From Verrucomicrobiia bacterium (GTDB lineage Bacteria; Verrucomicrobiota; Verrucomicrobiia; Verrucomicrobiales; Akkermansiaceae): a DNA stretch of 64,000 nt. Positions 27,701 to 37,454 of this stretch are shown one piece after another. The notes below the pieces were generated by a model. That model ran no database searches. It saw only the letters and a program-made list of their open reading frames with translations, and was not told where the DNA came from. The DNA lies in assembly GCA_030432565.1 (NCBI GenBank), contig JAUIGV010000002.1:62001-126000 (forward strand), read 5' to 3'. The translations under genes were made by a program, and so were the position numbers. Numbering within the stretch: the first letter of the stretch is position 1; each line of letters starts with the position of its first letter.

Positions 27701-30700
27701 CGCCCCCGTGAAGGGGGCGACGCAGGACGACGAGGAAACGCGGGACCAAATCCAAGTTTCAATCCACGCCCCCGTGAAGGGGGCGACCTTTGACAGCGGG
27801 GCGGATTTTGCTTCTGGAGAAGTTTCAATCCACGCCCCCGTGAAGGGGGCGACCCTTGAAAAGATCCGCCGCCACTGCCGCGCTCGTGTTTCAATCCACG
27901 CCCCCGTGAAGGGGGCGACGAGAGTGGAGCTAAAGCTGGTCCCGGTGTTCACGTTTCAATCCACGCCCCCGTGAAGGGGGCGACCCCACTTTCTCGCCAA
28001 CTTCCGCGGCATACATCCGTTTCAATCCACGCCCCCGTGAAGGGGGCGACCATGCCCGACAAAAGATCCGCGCTCCGATCAAATGTTTCAATCCACGCCC
28101 CCGTGAAGGGGGCGACCATCACGCCAACGTGAAACCCGCTTGGTGGAATAGTTTCAATCCACGCCCCCGTGAAGGGGGCGACGATGAAACAGCGCTAAGA
28201 GATGACCTTGAAGACGTTTCAATCCACGCCCCCGTGAAGGGGGCGACCAAAACGATGGTGGAGGCGTCCGAAAAGGCGATGTTTCAATCCACGCCCCCGT
28301 GAAGGGGGCGACCTGTGGGAGGAGGGCATACTGACGGTATCGCTGAGTTTCAATCCACGCCCCCGTGAAGGGGGCGACGTTATCAAGCGGAGCGGTAACC
28401 AAGGACACAAAGTTTCAATCCACGCCCCCGTGAAGGGGGCGACTCCCTCTTTCCTCTTCTTTTTTTAGGTCTTCCCTGTTTCAATCCACGCCCCCGTGAA
28501 GGGGGCGACCAGCCGTATCTGCAAAGTTCCCTTGCTGAATAGTTTCAATCCACGCCCCCGTGAAGGGGGCGACACCGATCTCCAATCCAAAATGGTTTCC
28601 TTGCTTGTTTCAATCCACGCCCCCGTGAAGGGGGCGACCGTAGGGAGAAGGAACGCAGGTAATTAAACTAAAGTTTCAATCCACGCCCCCGTGAAGGGGG
28701 CGACCCCCCAGCAACCAGTGGCAAAGTCAAAGTCGATGTTTCAATCCACGCCCCCGTGAAGGGGGCGACTCTTTCCGTCTAACTGTGCAAATTCCGAAAC
28801 AGTGTTTCAATCCACGCCCCCGTGAAGGGGGCGACCCAAACCCCCAACATTTGAGGGCGTAGGAGGGGGTTTCAATCCACGCCCCCGTGAAGGGGGCGAC
28901 TGCAATACGTTTCCACCCATCTCGACGATGCTGGTTTCAATCCACGCCCCCGTGAAGGGGGCGACCATAGCTCGATCGCCGCCGCATCCCGCGCACTGCG
29001 GGTTTCAATCCACGCCCCCGTGAAGGGGGCGACTTGATTACCTCGAAGAGAAAGGATGGTTCGATGGTTTCAATCCACGCCCCCGTGAAGGGGGCGACTC
29101 TCCACTTCATCCATGTGGAAGTGGAGAACGGGGTTTCAATCCACGCCCCCGTGAAGGGGGCGACCGAAGATTACCACACAGGTGTTGCAAGCCTACGAGT
29201 TTCAATCCACGCCCCCGTGAAGGGGGCGACCTTCGCACGGTGGATCTATCGCCAGCTTGAAAATGTTTCAATCCACGCCCCCGTGAAGGGGGCGACAAGC
29301 CCGAAACAAATACCGACTAAAAACAATGAGTTTCAATCCACGCCCCCGTGAAGGGGGCGACCTTGCTTTCGAGGGATTCTCGAAACGTGCAAAAGGTTTC
29401 AATCCACGCCCCCGTGAAGGGGGCGACTGTGCGATTCCGGAATTTACTGCCCTAATGCCCTGTTTCAATCCACGCCCCCGTGAAGGGGGCGACCACTTCC
29501 ACCATGGTGGAATGCTCATCGAAATTGTTTCAATCCACGCCCCCGTGAAGGGGGCGACGCGTGACCACCCGCGCCCCGGTCCGCCGTAAAGCGTTTCAAT
29601 CCACGCCCCCGTGAAGGGGGCGACGAGTTGCCGTGAAACGCCACGTCCGCGATATGCAGTTTCAATCCACGCCCCCGTGAAGGGGGCGACCCGCCCAGGG
29701 GTAAAGAATTGCCTCTTGTTTGGAGTTTCAATCCACGCCCCCGTGAAGGGGGCGACTCCACCCTTACCCGCGAAGGCGTCCGGGTTGGAGGTTTCAATCC
29801 ACGCCCCCGTGAAGGGGGCGACTCTCTCGTGCAGGACCGGTGCACAGTGACGCTTGTTTCAATCCACGCCCCCGTGAAGGGGGCGACCAGAGCCTTTGCA
29901 AAGGTCTTGCAGTCGCGCAGGTTTCAATCCACGCCCCCGTGAAGGGGGCGACCCTGTCGCCCGGTCGAGAGCCCGACATGCGCATGTTTCAATCCACGCC
30001 CCCGTGAAGGGGGCGACCCGTATTCCAATGCAACCGTTCTGCATATCGCGGTTTCAATCCACGCCCCCGTGAAGGGGGCGACGCCACCCAGGGGTAAAGC
30101 TCGGCCTCTTGATTGGTTTCAATCCACGCCCCCGTGAAGGGGGCGACCGTCCATCACTTCCGCCGAGAGAACCTTGCCGAGTTTCAATCCACGCCCCCGT
30201 GAAGGGGGCGACCCACCCTTACCCGCGAAGGCGTCCGGGTTGGAGGTTTCAATCCACGCCCCCGTGAAGGGGGCGACCTGCGCGGCGGTATCGGTCGCGG
30301 GATCCAAAGAGGTTTCAATCCACGCCCCCGTGAAGGGGGCGACTTAAGAAGGATGCCGAGACTTTTGCAAAGGCCTTGTTTCAATCCACGCCCCCGTGAA
30401 GGGGGCGACCGGCGAGGCGAAAACCCTCACCATCGAAGTCGAGTTTCAATCCACGCCCCCGTGAAGGGGGCGACGCTTGGTGGTCTTGGCCGAAGCCGGG
30501 ATGACGTCGTTTCAATCCACGCCCCCGTGAAGGGGGCGACCTTCTTCCGCGCCCGGTCCAGATATTTATTGATCGTTTCAATCCACGCCCCCGTGAAGGG
30601 GGCGACCGACTTTTGCCTTCGCCAAGGGCGGCCTCGGGGCGTTTCAATCCACGCCCCCGTGAAGGGGGCGACGAAAAGGTAACGATCCAATACGCCCAGC

Positions 30701-31654
30701 GCGGCGTTTCAATCCACGCCCCCGTGAAGGGGGCGACTCTTCCGTGCCCGCGCCCGTGCCGCTGCCAAGCTGTTTCAATCCACGCCCCCGTGAAGGGGGC
30801 GACTATGATTAGTCTTTTTCGATCTGACGACGTTACGTTTCAATCCACGCCCCCGTGAAGGGGGCGACATTGCGCGGAAGCTAGAGGAGGGGCAAGACCG
30901 GGTTTCAATCCACGCCCCCGTGAAGGGGGCGACGCGGTCGGTGATCGAGCGGGAGCGATTCGATGAGTTTCAATCCACGCCCCCGTGAAGGGGGCGACGG
31001 AGACAGCAAAGGAGGAGGTTGAGGAGGAGCTGGTTTCAATCCACGCCCCCGTGAAGGGGGCGACTGAGGACATCGGATGGTATCCCGCTTGCTGGTCAGT
31101 TTCAATCCACGCCCCCGTGAAGGGGGCGACAATTGACTGGCAAGAAAGAATTTGCATTTTGTCGTTTCAATCCACGCCCCCGTGAAGGGGGCGACCTAGG
31201 GGACGACTTTAGGGGACGACCTACGGGCGGTTTCAATCCACGCCCCCGTGAAGGGGGCGACGCGCGGGAATTTTGTCCACCCAACTTGTCCAAGGTTTCA
31301 ATCCACGCCCCCGTGAAGGGGGCGACTTGCCGCCGCCCCGCTTCGCGTTGCCGTTACTAGTTTCAATCCACGCCCCCGTGAAGGGGGCGACGTCAATAGT
31401 TCACTGCCTTTCATGCAATACTTCAGTTTCAATCCACGCCCCCGTGAAGGGGGCGACTAATGTCTCTTCGACACGGTATGCAGCTGCTCTGGTTTCAATC
31501 CACGCCCCCGTGAAGGGGGCGACCTGAAATTCCAAATCCAAGAAACATGGCTGCGAGTTTCAATCCACGCCCCCGTGAAGGGGGCGACAGCGGTTTTTGA
31601 TGGCGTCGACTTTCTCTGATTTGTTTCAATCCACGCCCCCGTGAAGGGGGCGAC
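24745..31654 (-). CRISPR. Type I-C CRISPR array, 106 repeats and 105 spacers
   Basis: I counted 106 copies of a 32-bp repeat (plus-strand text GTTTCAATCCACGCCCCCGT followed by GAAGGGGGCGAC) separated by spacers of 33-34 bp, mean unit 65.5 bp. On the minus strand the repeat starts GTCGCCCCC, folds into a 7-bp CGCCCCC/GGGGGCG stem and ends GTGGATTGAAAC, the usual I-C form. Transcription is therefore leftward from the cas2-side leader, and the leader-distal end is at 24745. Every repeat I read is identical except the last one at the left edge. The translated frames across it are artefacts of the repeat. The count was done by eye and may be off by one. Confidence 0.98.
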
Positions 31655-31794
31655 CGCGGCGGCCCGTAGAGCCGTCACAAGAGGAGGTTAGCGGAGGGCT
31701 TCCGCGAACCTCAAGTTTAGTATCTGTCAAAGAACGAAAAATGAAGGCGAGGGCCTGGCGAGCGCTTGGGGTTCGCGGAGGCCTCCCAAAATCA
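31655..31794 (-). promoter_or_regulatory. CRISPR leader between cas2 and the first repeat
   Basis: A 140-bp non-coding, AT-richer stretch between the cas2 stop and the first repeat; it must drive pre-crRNA transcription and mark the integration site. On the minus strand a TTGACA box lies at 31730-31725. Related copies of a GAGGTTCGCGGA element occur three times: 31684-31695 (one change), 31700-31712 in inverted orientation, and 31768-31779 (one change). The segments 31698-31715 and 31765-31782 are an inverted repeat matching at 16 of 18 positions, and 31684-31712 forms a local hairpin. These could be binding sites for the adaptation complex or a host factor; this is inference. Confidence 0.8.
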
Positions 31795-32085
31795 CTAGAG
31801 AATGAGAGGGCCAGAAATGTCGAAGTCATCATTCCGACCATGGTGCTCGACTTTGTGTTTCCAGTTTTTACCCAAATGATAGAGGCGGATACTGTCGGTT
31901 GCCGGGTCCATAATATCGAGAAGTTTTCCCCGGAATTCCACGAGTTGAGCCGGATCGACAAGGCATTCAAAAACGGAAGCCTGTACGCGCTGGCCATAAT
32001 CGAGACAGGTTTTGGCAACCCGGCGGAGGCGGTTTTTCCCCGCGGGGGTGGTTGTGGAGACGTCGTAGGTTACGAGGAGATACAT
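31795..32085 (-). CDS. cas2: CRISPR-associated endonuclease Cas2
   Basis: A 96-aa Cas2 subunit of the Cas1-Cas2 spacer integrase. It begins MYLLVTYDVSTTTPAGKNRL, with the conserved Asp at residue 8 in the first strand, and continues with VAKTCLDYGQRVQASVFEC, the hallmark of type I-C Cas2. Last gene of the cas operon, 14 bp after the cas1 stop and directly before the array leader. Confidence 0.97.
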   Translation of the reverse strand: MYLLVTYDVSTTTPAGKNRLRRVAKTCLDYGQRVQASVFECLVDPAQLVEFRGKLLDIMDPATDSIRLYHLGKNWKHKVEHHGRNDDFDISGPLIL

Positions 32086-32099
32086 GGCGAAATCGGGTG

Positions 32100-33140
32100 C
32101 TACTTGTTGAGGAATGCCGGGTAGGCGTCGAGATCGCCTCTAAGGTGCCTTGCTAAAAGACGTGCCTGAATGTGGGGAAGGAGCCCAAGGGTCATTCTTT
32201 CGTTCAAGAGGGGATGGTTGATTTCATCCTGCTTTTTCTCCTGCCAGGATTGCAGGACGACTTTCCGCGAGTCTTCTCTGAGTGAAACCGCTCCGGATTC
32301 CTGGATTTGAAAATCTTTGGCGGTGATCTGCTGTCGATTGATCAGAGAAAGAGCCAGCCGGTCTGCTAGAACAGGACGAAATTCTTCCATCAAGTCCAAA
32401 GCGAGGGACGCTCTACCCGGGCGGGGTTGGTGAAGGAAGCCGGATTGGGGATCGAGGCCGCAGCTTTCGCAGGCGGATCGACAGTCGTGGGCGAGCATAG
32501 CATAGAGAAAGGAAAGAAGGGCGTTTGTCCGGTCAAGCGGAGGGCGCTTGGTTCGGCCTTTAATTTGAAAACCGGAGTCCTCAGCGGTCAGCATTTGATT
32601 GAAGACTGCCCAGTAAGAGACGGCGGCATCGCCTTCGATTCCCCGAAGAGAATCGAGCGAAGTTGCACGCCCGGCGGCCTGGGTTCGAGTGGCAAGCGAA
32701 TCGACAGCGGTTTGCAATTGGGAGGCGCGATCAGCGTCTTTCAAGCCGTGATCACGGGCGGCTCTTTGAAGGACCGTGCGGGCGTTGTGAAGCTTTCCCT
32801 GGATCATGTTCCGGGCGATTTCCAGGGCGGCCGGTTCGTGCTCGGCCCGGCGATATTGTTCACGGCGAAGAAGGATGTTGCCGGAAACCCCACCGTAGGA
32901 CGAGGCGAGGAACTTTCCGAAAGGAGAGAGGAATGAAAGAGCCACGCCGTGATTGTGACAGGCCGCCATGAGAGAGGCGGAGGCAGTGTTGTCCCAGCCA
33001 AAGGAGACAATGCCATCGAGGTTATGCAGGGGAACCCGGATCTTGGTCTCGCCCCTTAATTTCACGGCAACGGCTTCGCCATCCTTTTTGAGGTAGGCTC
33101 CCTCGAGGGTGACGAAAAGGGTATTGAGATGTGTCTTCAC
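32100..33140 (-). CDS. cas1: CRISPR-associated integrase Cas1 (type I-C)
   Basis: Metal-dependent integrase that inserts new spacers. From a GTG start at 33140 it has 346 aa, the normal I-C length; the N-terminus VKTHLNTLFVTLEGAYLKKDG matches the family, and the 57 extra codons to 33311 have no Cas1 similarity and lie over cas4. The core includes LHNLDGIVSFGWD at the N-terminal beta-domain and, in the catalytic helical domain, TNALLSFLYAMLAHDCRSAC with SCGLDPQSGFLH, typical of Cas1 active-site regions. It starts 7 nt after the cas4 stop, so the two are cotranscribed and probably coupled. Confidence 0.97.
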   Translation of the reverse strand: MKTHLNTLFVTLEGAYLKKDGEAVAVKLRGETKIRVPLHNLDGIVSFGWDNTASASLMAACHNHGVALSFLSPFGKFLASSYGGVSGNILLRREQYRRAEHEPAALEIARNMIQGKLHNARTVLQRAARDHGLKDADRASQLQTAVDSLATRTQAAGRATSLDSLRGIEGDAAVSYWAVFNQMLTAEDSGFQIKGRTKRPPLDRTNALLSFLYAMLAHDCRSACESCGLDPQSGFLHQPRPGRASLALDLMEEFRPVLADRLALSLINRQQITAKDFQIQESGAVSLREDSRKVVLQSWQEKKQDEINHPLLNERMTLGLLPHIQARLLARHLRGDLDAYPAFLNK

Positions 33141-33147
33141 AGTTAAA

Positions 33148-33774
33148 TCAGTCGTGACTGGCGAGGCGTTGGCTGAACCAGGATTTGGCCCCACGTTTGA
33201 GCCGCAAGGCATGGGGCATGCAGAGGTCGATGAGAGAGCAGTTGTCACACCGGCTTTTTTCGTAGTTTGCAGAGGGGGTGGATCGGTTTGCAAAGAGCTG
33301 TTTGGTGCCATTGATGATTTCGAGGGTTAGGAAGCGGAGGTCGTCGTCGATTTTAAGAGAGGTTCGGCGCCTCGTTTTTCCGTAAAAGATGAGACCTTCG
33401 GTGACGGTGGTTTGGAACATTTCCCCAAGGCAAAGTGCCTGCGCGCAGACTTGGACTTCGTCTGCCCGGTGAGATTTTGGTTTTCCGCGTTTGTATTCGA
33501 CCGGTGTGAGGGTGCCGTCGCGGTCCTGCTCGACGATGTCGCAAATCCCAACCAAATTGTGTTTCTCCGAGTTCACCCGGAGCTGCCGCAAAATCGAGCC
33601 ATTGGCACGATGTTCGTCCGGTCCCTCGTTCGCTTTTTGGTGGAGAAGTTGGCCTTCAGCGGTGAATTGATTCTCAGCCCAGACCTGCTCGTTATGAATG
33701 AGAGCACACTGGCGCGGGCAATACAGAAAGTGCTGGAGAGCAGAGAGGGGAATGGGCTTTGGAGGAGCGGGCAT
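33148..33774 (-). CDS. cas4: CRISPR-associated exonuclease Cas4
   Basis: A 208-aa RecB-like nuclease that trims prespacers and selects PAM and orientation in I-C adaptation. An Fe-S cluster is indicated by the N-terminal Cys pair in FLYCPRQCALIHNE (about residues 17-30) and the C-terminal Cys set in RCDNCSLIDLCMP. The nuclease motifs are GICDIVEQ and LTPVEYKRGKPK, the latter holding the conserved Glu and Lys. It lies between the amber-interrupted gene (12 nt upstream) and cas1, in the standard cas4-cas1-cas2 order. Confidence 0.96.
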   Translation of the reverse strand: MPAPPKPIPLSALQHFLYCPRQCALIHNEQVWAENQFTAEGQLLHQKANEGPDEHRANGSILRQLRVNSEKHNLVGICDIVEQDRDGTLTPVEYKRGKPKSHRADEVQVCAQALCLGEMFQTTVTEGLIFYGKTRRRTSLKIDDDLRFLTLEIINGTKQLFANRSTPSANYEKSRCDNCSLIDLCMPHALRLKRGAKSWFSQRLASHD

Positions 33775-33786
33775 GACTTTTTGAGG

Positions 33787-34674
33787 TCAACTCGGGTCGT
33801 AAGGGTCTGAAGGCCAGCCAACGGGGAGACATTGGAACACTCTTTGATAGGCAACGACGGTCTCAGGAGGAGGCTGGCGGCGGGCCTCCCGTTTCGCTTC
33901 GAAGGCACTTTGGTCCATTGCCTCTCGGAACCTGTCTTCCCTGCGTGCATTTTTACCTTTGTCTTGCTGAAGCTGAAAGGCTTCTGCCGGAGAGTATTTT
34001 GATTTAGCGGTGGCAGATTTTACGGGAGAAATGGAATGCACACCCGTGGGTGAGTAGCGCCAGTCGCAGCCTAGTTTTTTGAGGCGGTAAAAGACCATTT
34101 CGTAAACTGGGAGGAGGCTGGTTCGTTGCGCGACAAAACTGGTCCCCATGTAGAAACGCATGTAGTCGTATCCCCGCTCCCAAAGGTCGCTGTCAGGGTC
34201 CCAAGTGAGTTCTCCAACGAAATCCCCAATGGTTCCACCCGCCCCTCTGAAAGACCCCAGGTGAACAATTCTTCCGTCAGAGTGAATGACATCGTGGTTG
34301 TCTGAGAAGATGTCCCAGAGGCAGAGCCCGATGAGTTCGGCGAGTTCGCCGGCAGGATCATTGTTCGGAGGATTTTCCCGATCATCGAGAGATTTTTGAA
34401 ATTCCTCGAAGGTGGGTGTCGGTTCAGGCTTGAAATCCTCACCTCGCCTTTTGGCTCCAATCCTTCGGAAGCGGTTTAGGTTTTTGCACAATTGGATGTG
34501 TTCCTAGTATCGCTGCTCAGGAGTCGGATGGAAGGAGAGGTAGAGAGGCGAGTTGCCCCACCCCTCAGGGCAAAGTTCGTTTACCAGGGCCGGGTTTTTG
34601 AGACCACCGGGGAAGAGGATATGGAGAAACTGAAAAGCTTCTTCGGGCGAGAGTGCCTCTTCGGGGGGAGTCAT
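33787..34674 (-). CDS. Unrecognised accessory gene inside the cas operon, split by in-frame TAG
   Basis: I read a frame starting at ATG 34674, 6 nt after the cas7 stop, running 56 codons (MTPPEEALSPEEAFQFLHIL onward, ending HPTPEQRY) to TAG at 34506-34504. It then continues in the same frame (EHIQLCKNLNRFRRIGAK) to a stop at 33787, 12 nt before cas4. The whole is 295 codons and fills the gap between cas7 and cas4, so it looks like one gene broken by a single amber codon. Its second half could also start at TTG 34491 (234 aa). Notable segments are ELIGLCLWDIFSDNHDVI, GRIVHLGSFRGAGGTIGDF and RGYDYMRFYMGTSF, and a basic Arg/Lys-rich C-terminus. I recognise no known domain. Confidence 0.7.
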
Positions 34675-34680
34675 GGCTTG

Positions 34681-35565
34681 CTAGATCCTTTCAATAATTT
34701 CGATGCCGTTTTCCGTGCAGAATTGGCGGAGGTCATCAGGGATGGTGATTTCGTAGTCAGAGACGGAGCGGGGAACCTCTACAGAGTCCTTTTTCTTGAC
34801 GATGACGCCTTCGAGGAGTTTGTGGGAGGGAGCTTTCCCGAGTTGATTTTCGTGTTTGAAGATGATGAGGGCGCGCGGGTTCATGCTGCCGGCGGGGCGG
34901 GCGGCGGATTGGTCGAATTGAAAGGCGTTTTCGAGGGCGGTGAAGAAGAGTTCGAGGTCGTCTTCTGAGAAGCCGGTTTGCGCGGCGAGAAAGGGGTTGA
35001 TGAAGCCGTGGGCTTTGTAGAGGCCGTAGGGAATGGTGAATTTGCGGCCCATGGTGCGCTCTTTTTCGATGTCTTTTTCATCGGTGACCGAGGTGCGGGT
35101 GATGGCGTGTTCGGAGGAAAGAACGGGATCGATGGATCTTGAGAAGGAGATCTGCGCGGGGCCGCGGACTTGACCGCAGTTGACATCGGTCGACATGACG
35201 GCACCGAAGGTCCGGATATCGTAGAAGTTTTGGCACATCCAGAGCTTAGCTTTGTCCTTTGTGGCTAGCTTCGGTTTTTTCATCTTGGCCTTCTCAGTTT
35301 CTCCTTTTTCGATTTCGCCGGTTTCGAGAAGGGCTTTGTAAGCTTCTTCATGCTGGTGGTTGTGGACGGCGAACTCCTTGAAGTAGATATTTTGGTCAGT
35401 CGTTTGTTCGATGAAGTTTCGGATTTTGCGTTTCAGCATGACGTCGGTGGCGAGACCTTGGCCGGTTTCGACGTCGATGCGTGGGAGGTTTCCGGCGTCG
35501 GGATCGCCGTTGGGGTTGGCGTCTTTGCAGTCGAAGAGGTAGAGAAAGTCGTATCGGTTATTCAT
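34681..35565 (-). CDS. cas7: Type I-C Cascade backbone protein Cas7
   Basis: A 294-aa RAMP-fold protein (Csd2 family) that forms the helical backbone around the crRNA guide. The N-terminus [20 protein letters not shown] is the I-C Cas7 signature, and [20 protein letters not shown] is the second conserved block. It starts 26 nt after the cas8c stop and ends 6 nt before the amber-interrupted gene. Because several copies of Cas7 are needed per complex, any attenuation after it would leave later genes at lower dose; this is inference. Confidence 0.97.
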   Translation of the reverse strand: MNNRYDFLYLFDCKDANPNGDPDAGNLPRIDVETGQGLATDVMLKRKIRNFIEQTTDQNIYFKEFAVHNHQHEEAYKALLETGEIEKGETEKAKMKKPKLATKDKAKLWMCQNFYDIRTFGAVMSTDVNCGQVRGPAQISFSRSIDPVLSSEHAITRTSVTDEKDIEKERTMGRKFTIPYGLYKAHGFINPFLAAQTGFSEDDLELFFTALENAFQFDQSAARPAGSMNPRALIIFKHENQLGKAPSHKLLEGVIVKKKDSVEVPRSVSDYEITIPDDLRQFCTENGIEIIERI

Positions 35566-35591
35566 TTTTTCGGTTGTTTGAGAGTTTCGTT

Positions 35592-37451
35592 TTATGAGTT
35601 TTTCTCGCTTCTTTTTACTTCGGCGAGTTGGTGAAAGTATTGAAGTTGATGGTAGTATCCTACCGCGAACAGGGATTGATCGACAAGGTTGAGAGAGCGA
35701 GGGTAGGGGGTTGTGGGGTTACCTTTGAATTGCTGTTGGATTTGCGAAATGATGTTGGAGTACGATTCACTTGAGCCATAGGGATGGCTCTTCTTTGCGG
35801 TGTGATGATGGTGGAGTCGTTCGAGTCTCCCGAAAACGGCGAGAGGAGTTGCTGAAGCGGCGGAATACATCGTTTCGCGGATGCTACGATTGATTCCTGG
35901 CTGGGCACTTTTTTGGGCTGTTTCATAAACTGCGAACAGGCGTCCGAGATGGTAGGCTGGTTCTTGTCTTTGGGGGTCGATGGTTTCAGTCATTTTTTTG
36001 TCAGTGGCTTTGGTGAGGATGTTGCGATTCAGGAAGGCTTTAAGGGTTGCGGCTCGCAGATAGGCAGCTTCTCTTGCTTGGTAAGTTTCGAGAGCTTTGT
36101 CTTTGCTGATGTATGGATCGATGTGGCGGTCGGCCCGGATGCGATTGATGATGAGCTGGGGGAGGGATTGAGGATAAGGGGTTCCCTGAATGATTGCTGA
36201 GACAAGTCCTTGGATGAGAGTGGCTGGTTGGCTTTTGGCATCTCGGCCGGTGAGCTCCATGAGGGATCTGATAGCAGGGAATTTGAAACCGATTTTGTCG
36301 CCTTCCTTATTCTTTCGTGGACGTTCGATTGCGAGGTCGTGATGGTGTTTTGCGAGATTGGTTACCAGGTCTCCAAGCGAGGAGCTAAGGTGAAAGCGGA
36401 TTCCGATGCGTCCACCAGCCTGACCGGTAAGACCAAGGAGGTGATAGGGAACCTGGCTGTCAGGAAGTTCGGTGCCGGGGAGCTTCCCCTGACGGAGGGC
36501 CTTGGTGGTTTTGTTCAAGGCGTTGAGGAGATTGCTGTCTTGGGCCTCACTTTCATCTTCCTGGCTGAGGGTCTTGCCGGAGAAATACTTTGAGAGGTCA
36601 TCTTGGATGATGATTGGTTTTTCGGTCCAAAAAACGCAGGTGGTTTCGCTTATGCGAAAATTGTGGCGGGGATCTCCGAGAAGAGTGTTGAGAGCTTTAC
36701 AATATTTGGTGGCGGCTTCTTGGGAAATCGGCGCGTTGAGGGCTTGGCTATCGTTATGACCGTAGGATTCGAAGGCTTTGTTACCTTTATTAAAAGCGAC
36801 AATGGGGGCCTTTGACTGAGCGGGAGCGGGCATGTTCCCGCCGATTGCGGGGGTATGAATGATCGCAAGGGGCGAGTATTTTCCCGTGATCAGGCATGGT
36901 CCTTGAGGGCCGGTTTTGGCTGGAGCGGAAGATTGCTCCTCCCACCATGTTTTGACTTCAGGAGATTCGTGGATGAAGTGGAAAGCCTTGGAGGATTGAT
37001 ATCTAAAAACCCCGGAGTTTAGGAAGATTTTCAGGTCAAGGCCTTCGGGTGGGTTGAAACCAGAAGTTGCAATATTTTCGTAGAATTTGGCGACGGCCCG
37101 GGCTTCCTCAGAATCGATTTCCTGAGCCAAGCTTTGATGAAATTCTCTCGAGGCCTGAAAGCGTTTTGCCGTGTTTTCGGGTTGGCCTGTTCCTTGATGG
37201 AAGCCTAGGAGATAGGTAGCAGTATCGCGAAATGGGAATGGTTGAATCTTGTTGCTGTGAGCTTTGGGGCCAGGGACAGATTTAGGAACGCCTCGGCCTT
37301 CATGACGGCAGTCTTCAATACGGTAGGAACCATCTGATTCAATTTCAATGATGAACGAGATGCTTACCGTAGAGTATCCTTCAGGTGCCAAAGCGTATGA
37401 ATCATCATCCGCCAGATCGTCATGAAGCTGGTATAATTTTTGAAGGATCAT
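35592..37451 (-). CDS. cas8c: Type I-C Cascade large subunit Cas8c
   Basis: A 619-aa large subunit (Csd1 family) expected to recognise the PAM, usually TTC for I-C systems. It begins [20 protein letters not shown] and shows the family blocks [40 protein letters not shown] and [21 protein letters not shown] short internal translation product giving Cas11 is common in this subtype; I did not identify its start with confidence. It is 3 nt from the cas5c stop, so translation is probably coupled. Confidence 0.97.
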   Translation of the reverse strand: MILQKLYQLHDDLADDDSYALAPEGYSTVSISFIIEIESDGSYRIEDCRHEGRGVPKSVPGPKAHSNKIQPFPFRDTATYLLGFHQGTGQPENTAKRFQASREFHQSLAQEIDSEEARAVAKFYENIATSGFNPPEGLDLKIFLNSGVFRYQSSKAFHFIHESPEVKTWWEEQSSAPAKTGPQGPCLITGKYSPLAIIHTPAIGGNMPAPAQSKAPIVAFNKGNKAFESYGHNDSQALNAPISQEAATKYCKALNTLLGDPRHNFRISETTCVFWTEKPIIIQDDLSKYFSGKTLSQEDESEAQDSNLLNALNKTTKALRQGKLPGTELPDSQVPYHLLGLTGQAGGRIGIRFHLSSSLGDLVTNLAKHHHDLAIERPRKNKEGDKIGFKFPAIRSLMELTGRDAKSQPATLIQGLVSAIIQGTPYPQSLPQLIINRIRADRHIDPYISKDKALETYQAREAAYLRAATLKAFLNRNILTKATDKKMTETIDPQRQEPAYHLGRLFAVYETAQKSAQPGINRSIRETMYSAASATPLAVFGRLERLHHHHTAKKSHPYGSSESYSNIISQIQQQFKGNPTTPYPRSLNLVDQSLFAVGYYHQLQYFHQLAEVKRSEKNS

Positions 37452-37454
37452 GGC

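Noticed and set aside
25808-31678. Many open frames across the array with repeated [20 protein letters not shown] or [11 protein letters not shown]
   Set aside because: They are translations of the CRISPR repeat in different frames, a well-known annotation artefact.
33141-33311. 57-codon N-terminal extension of cas1
   Set aside because: Overlaps cas4 and has no Cas1 similarity; the GTG at 33140 starts exactly at the family N-terminus.
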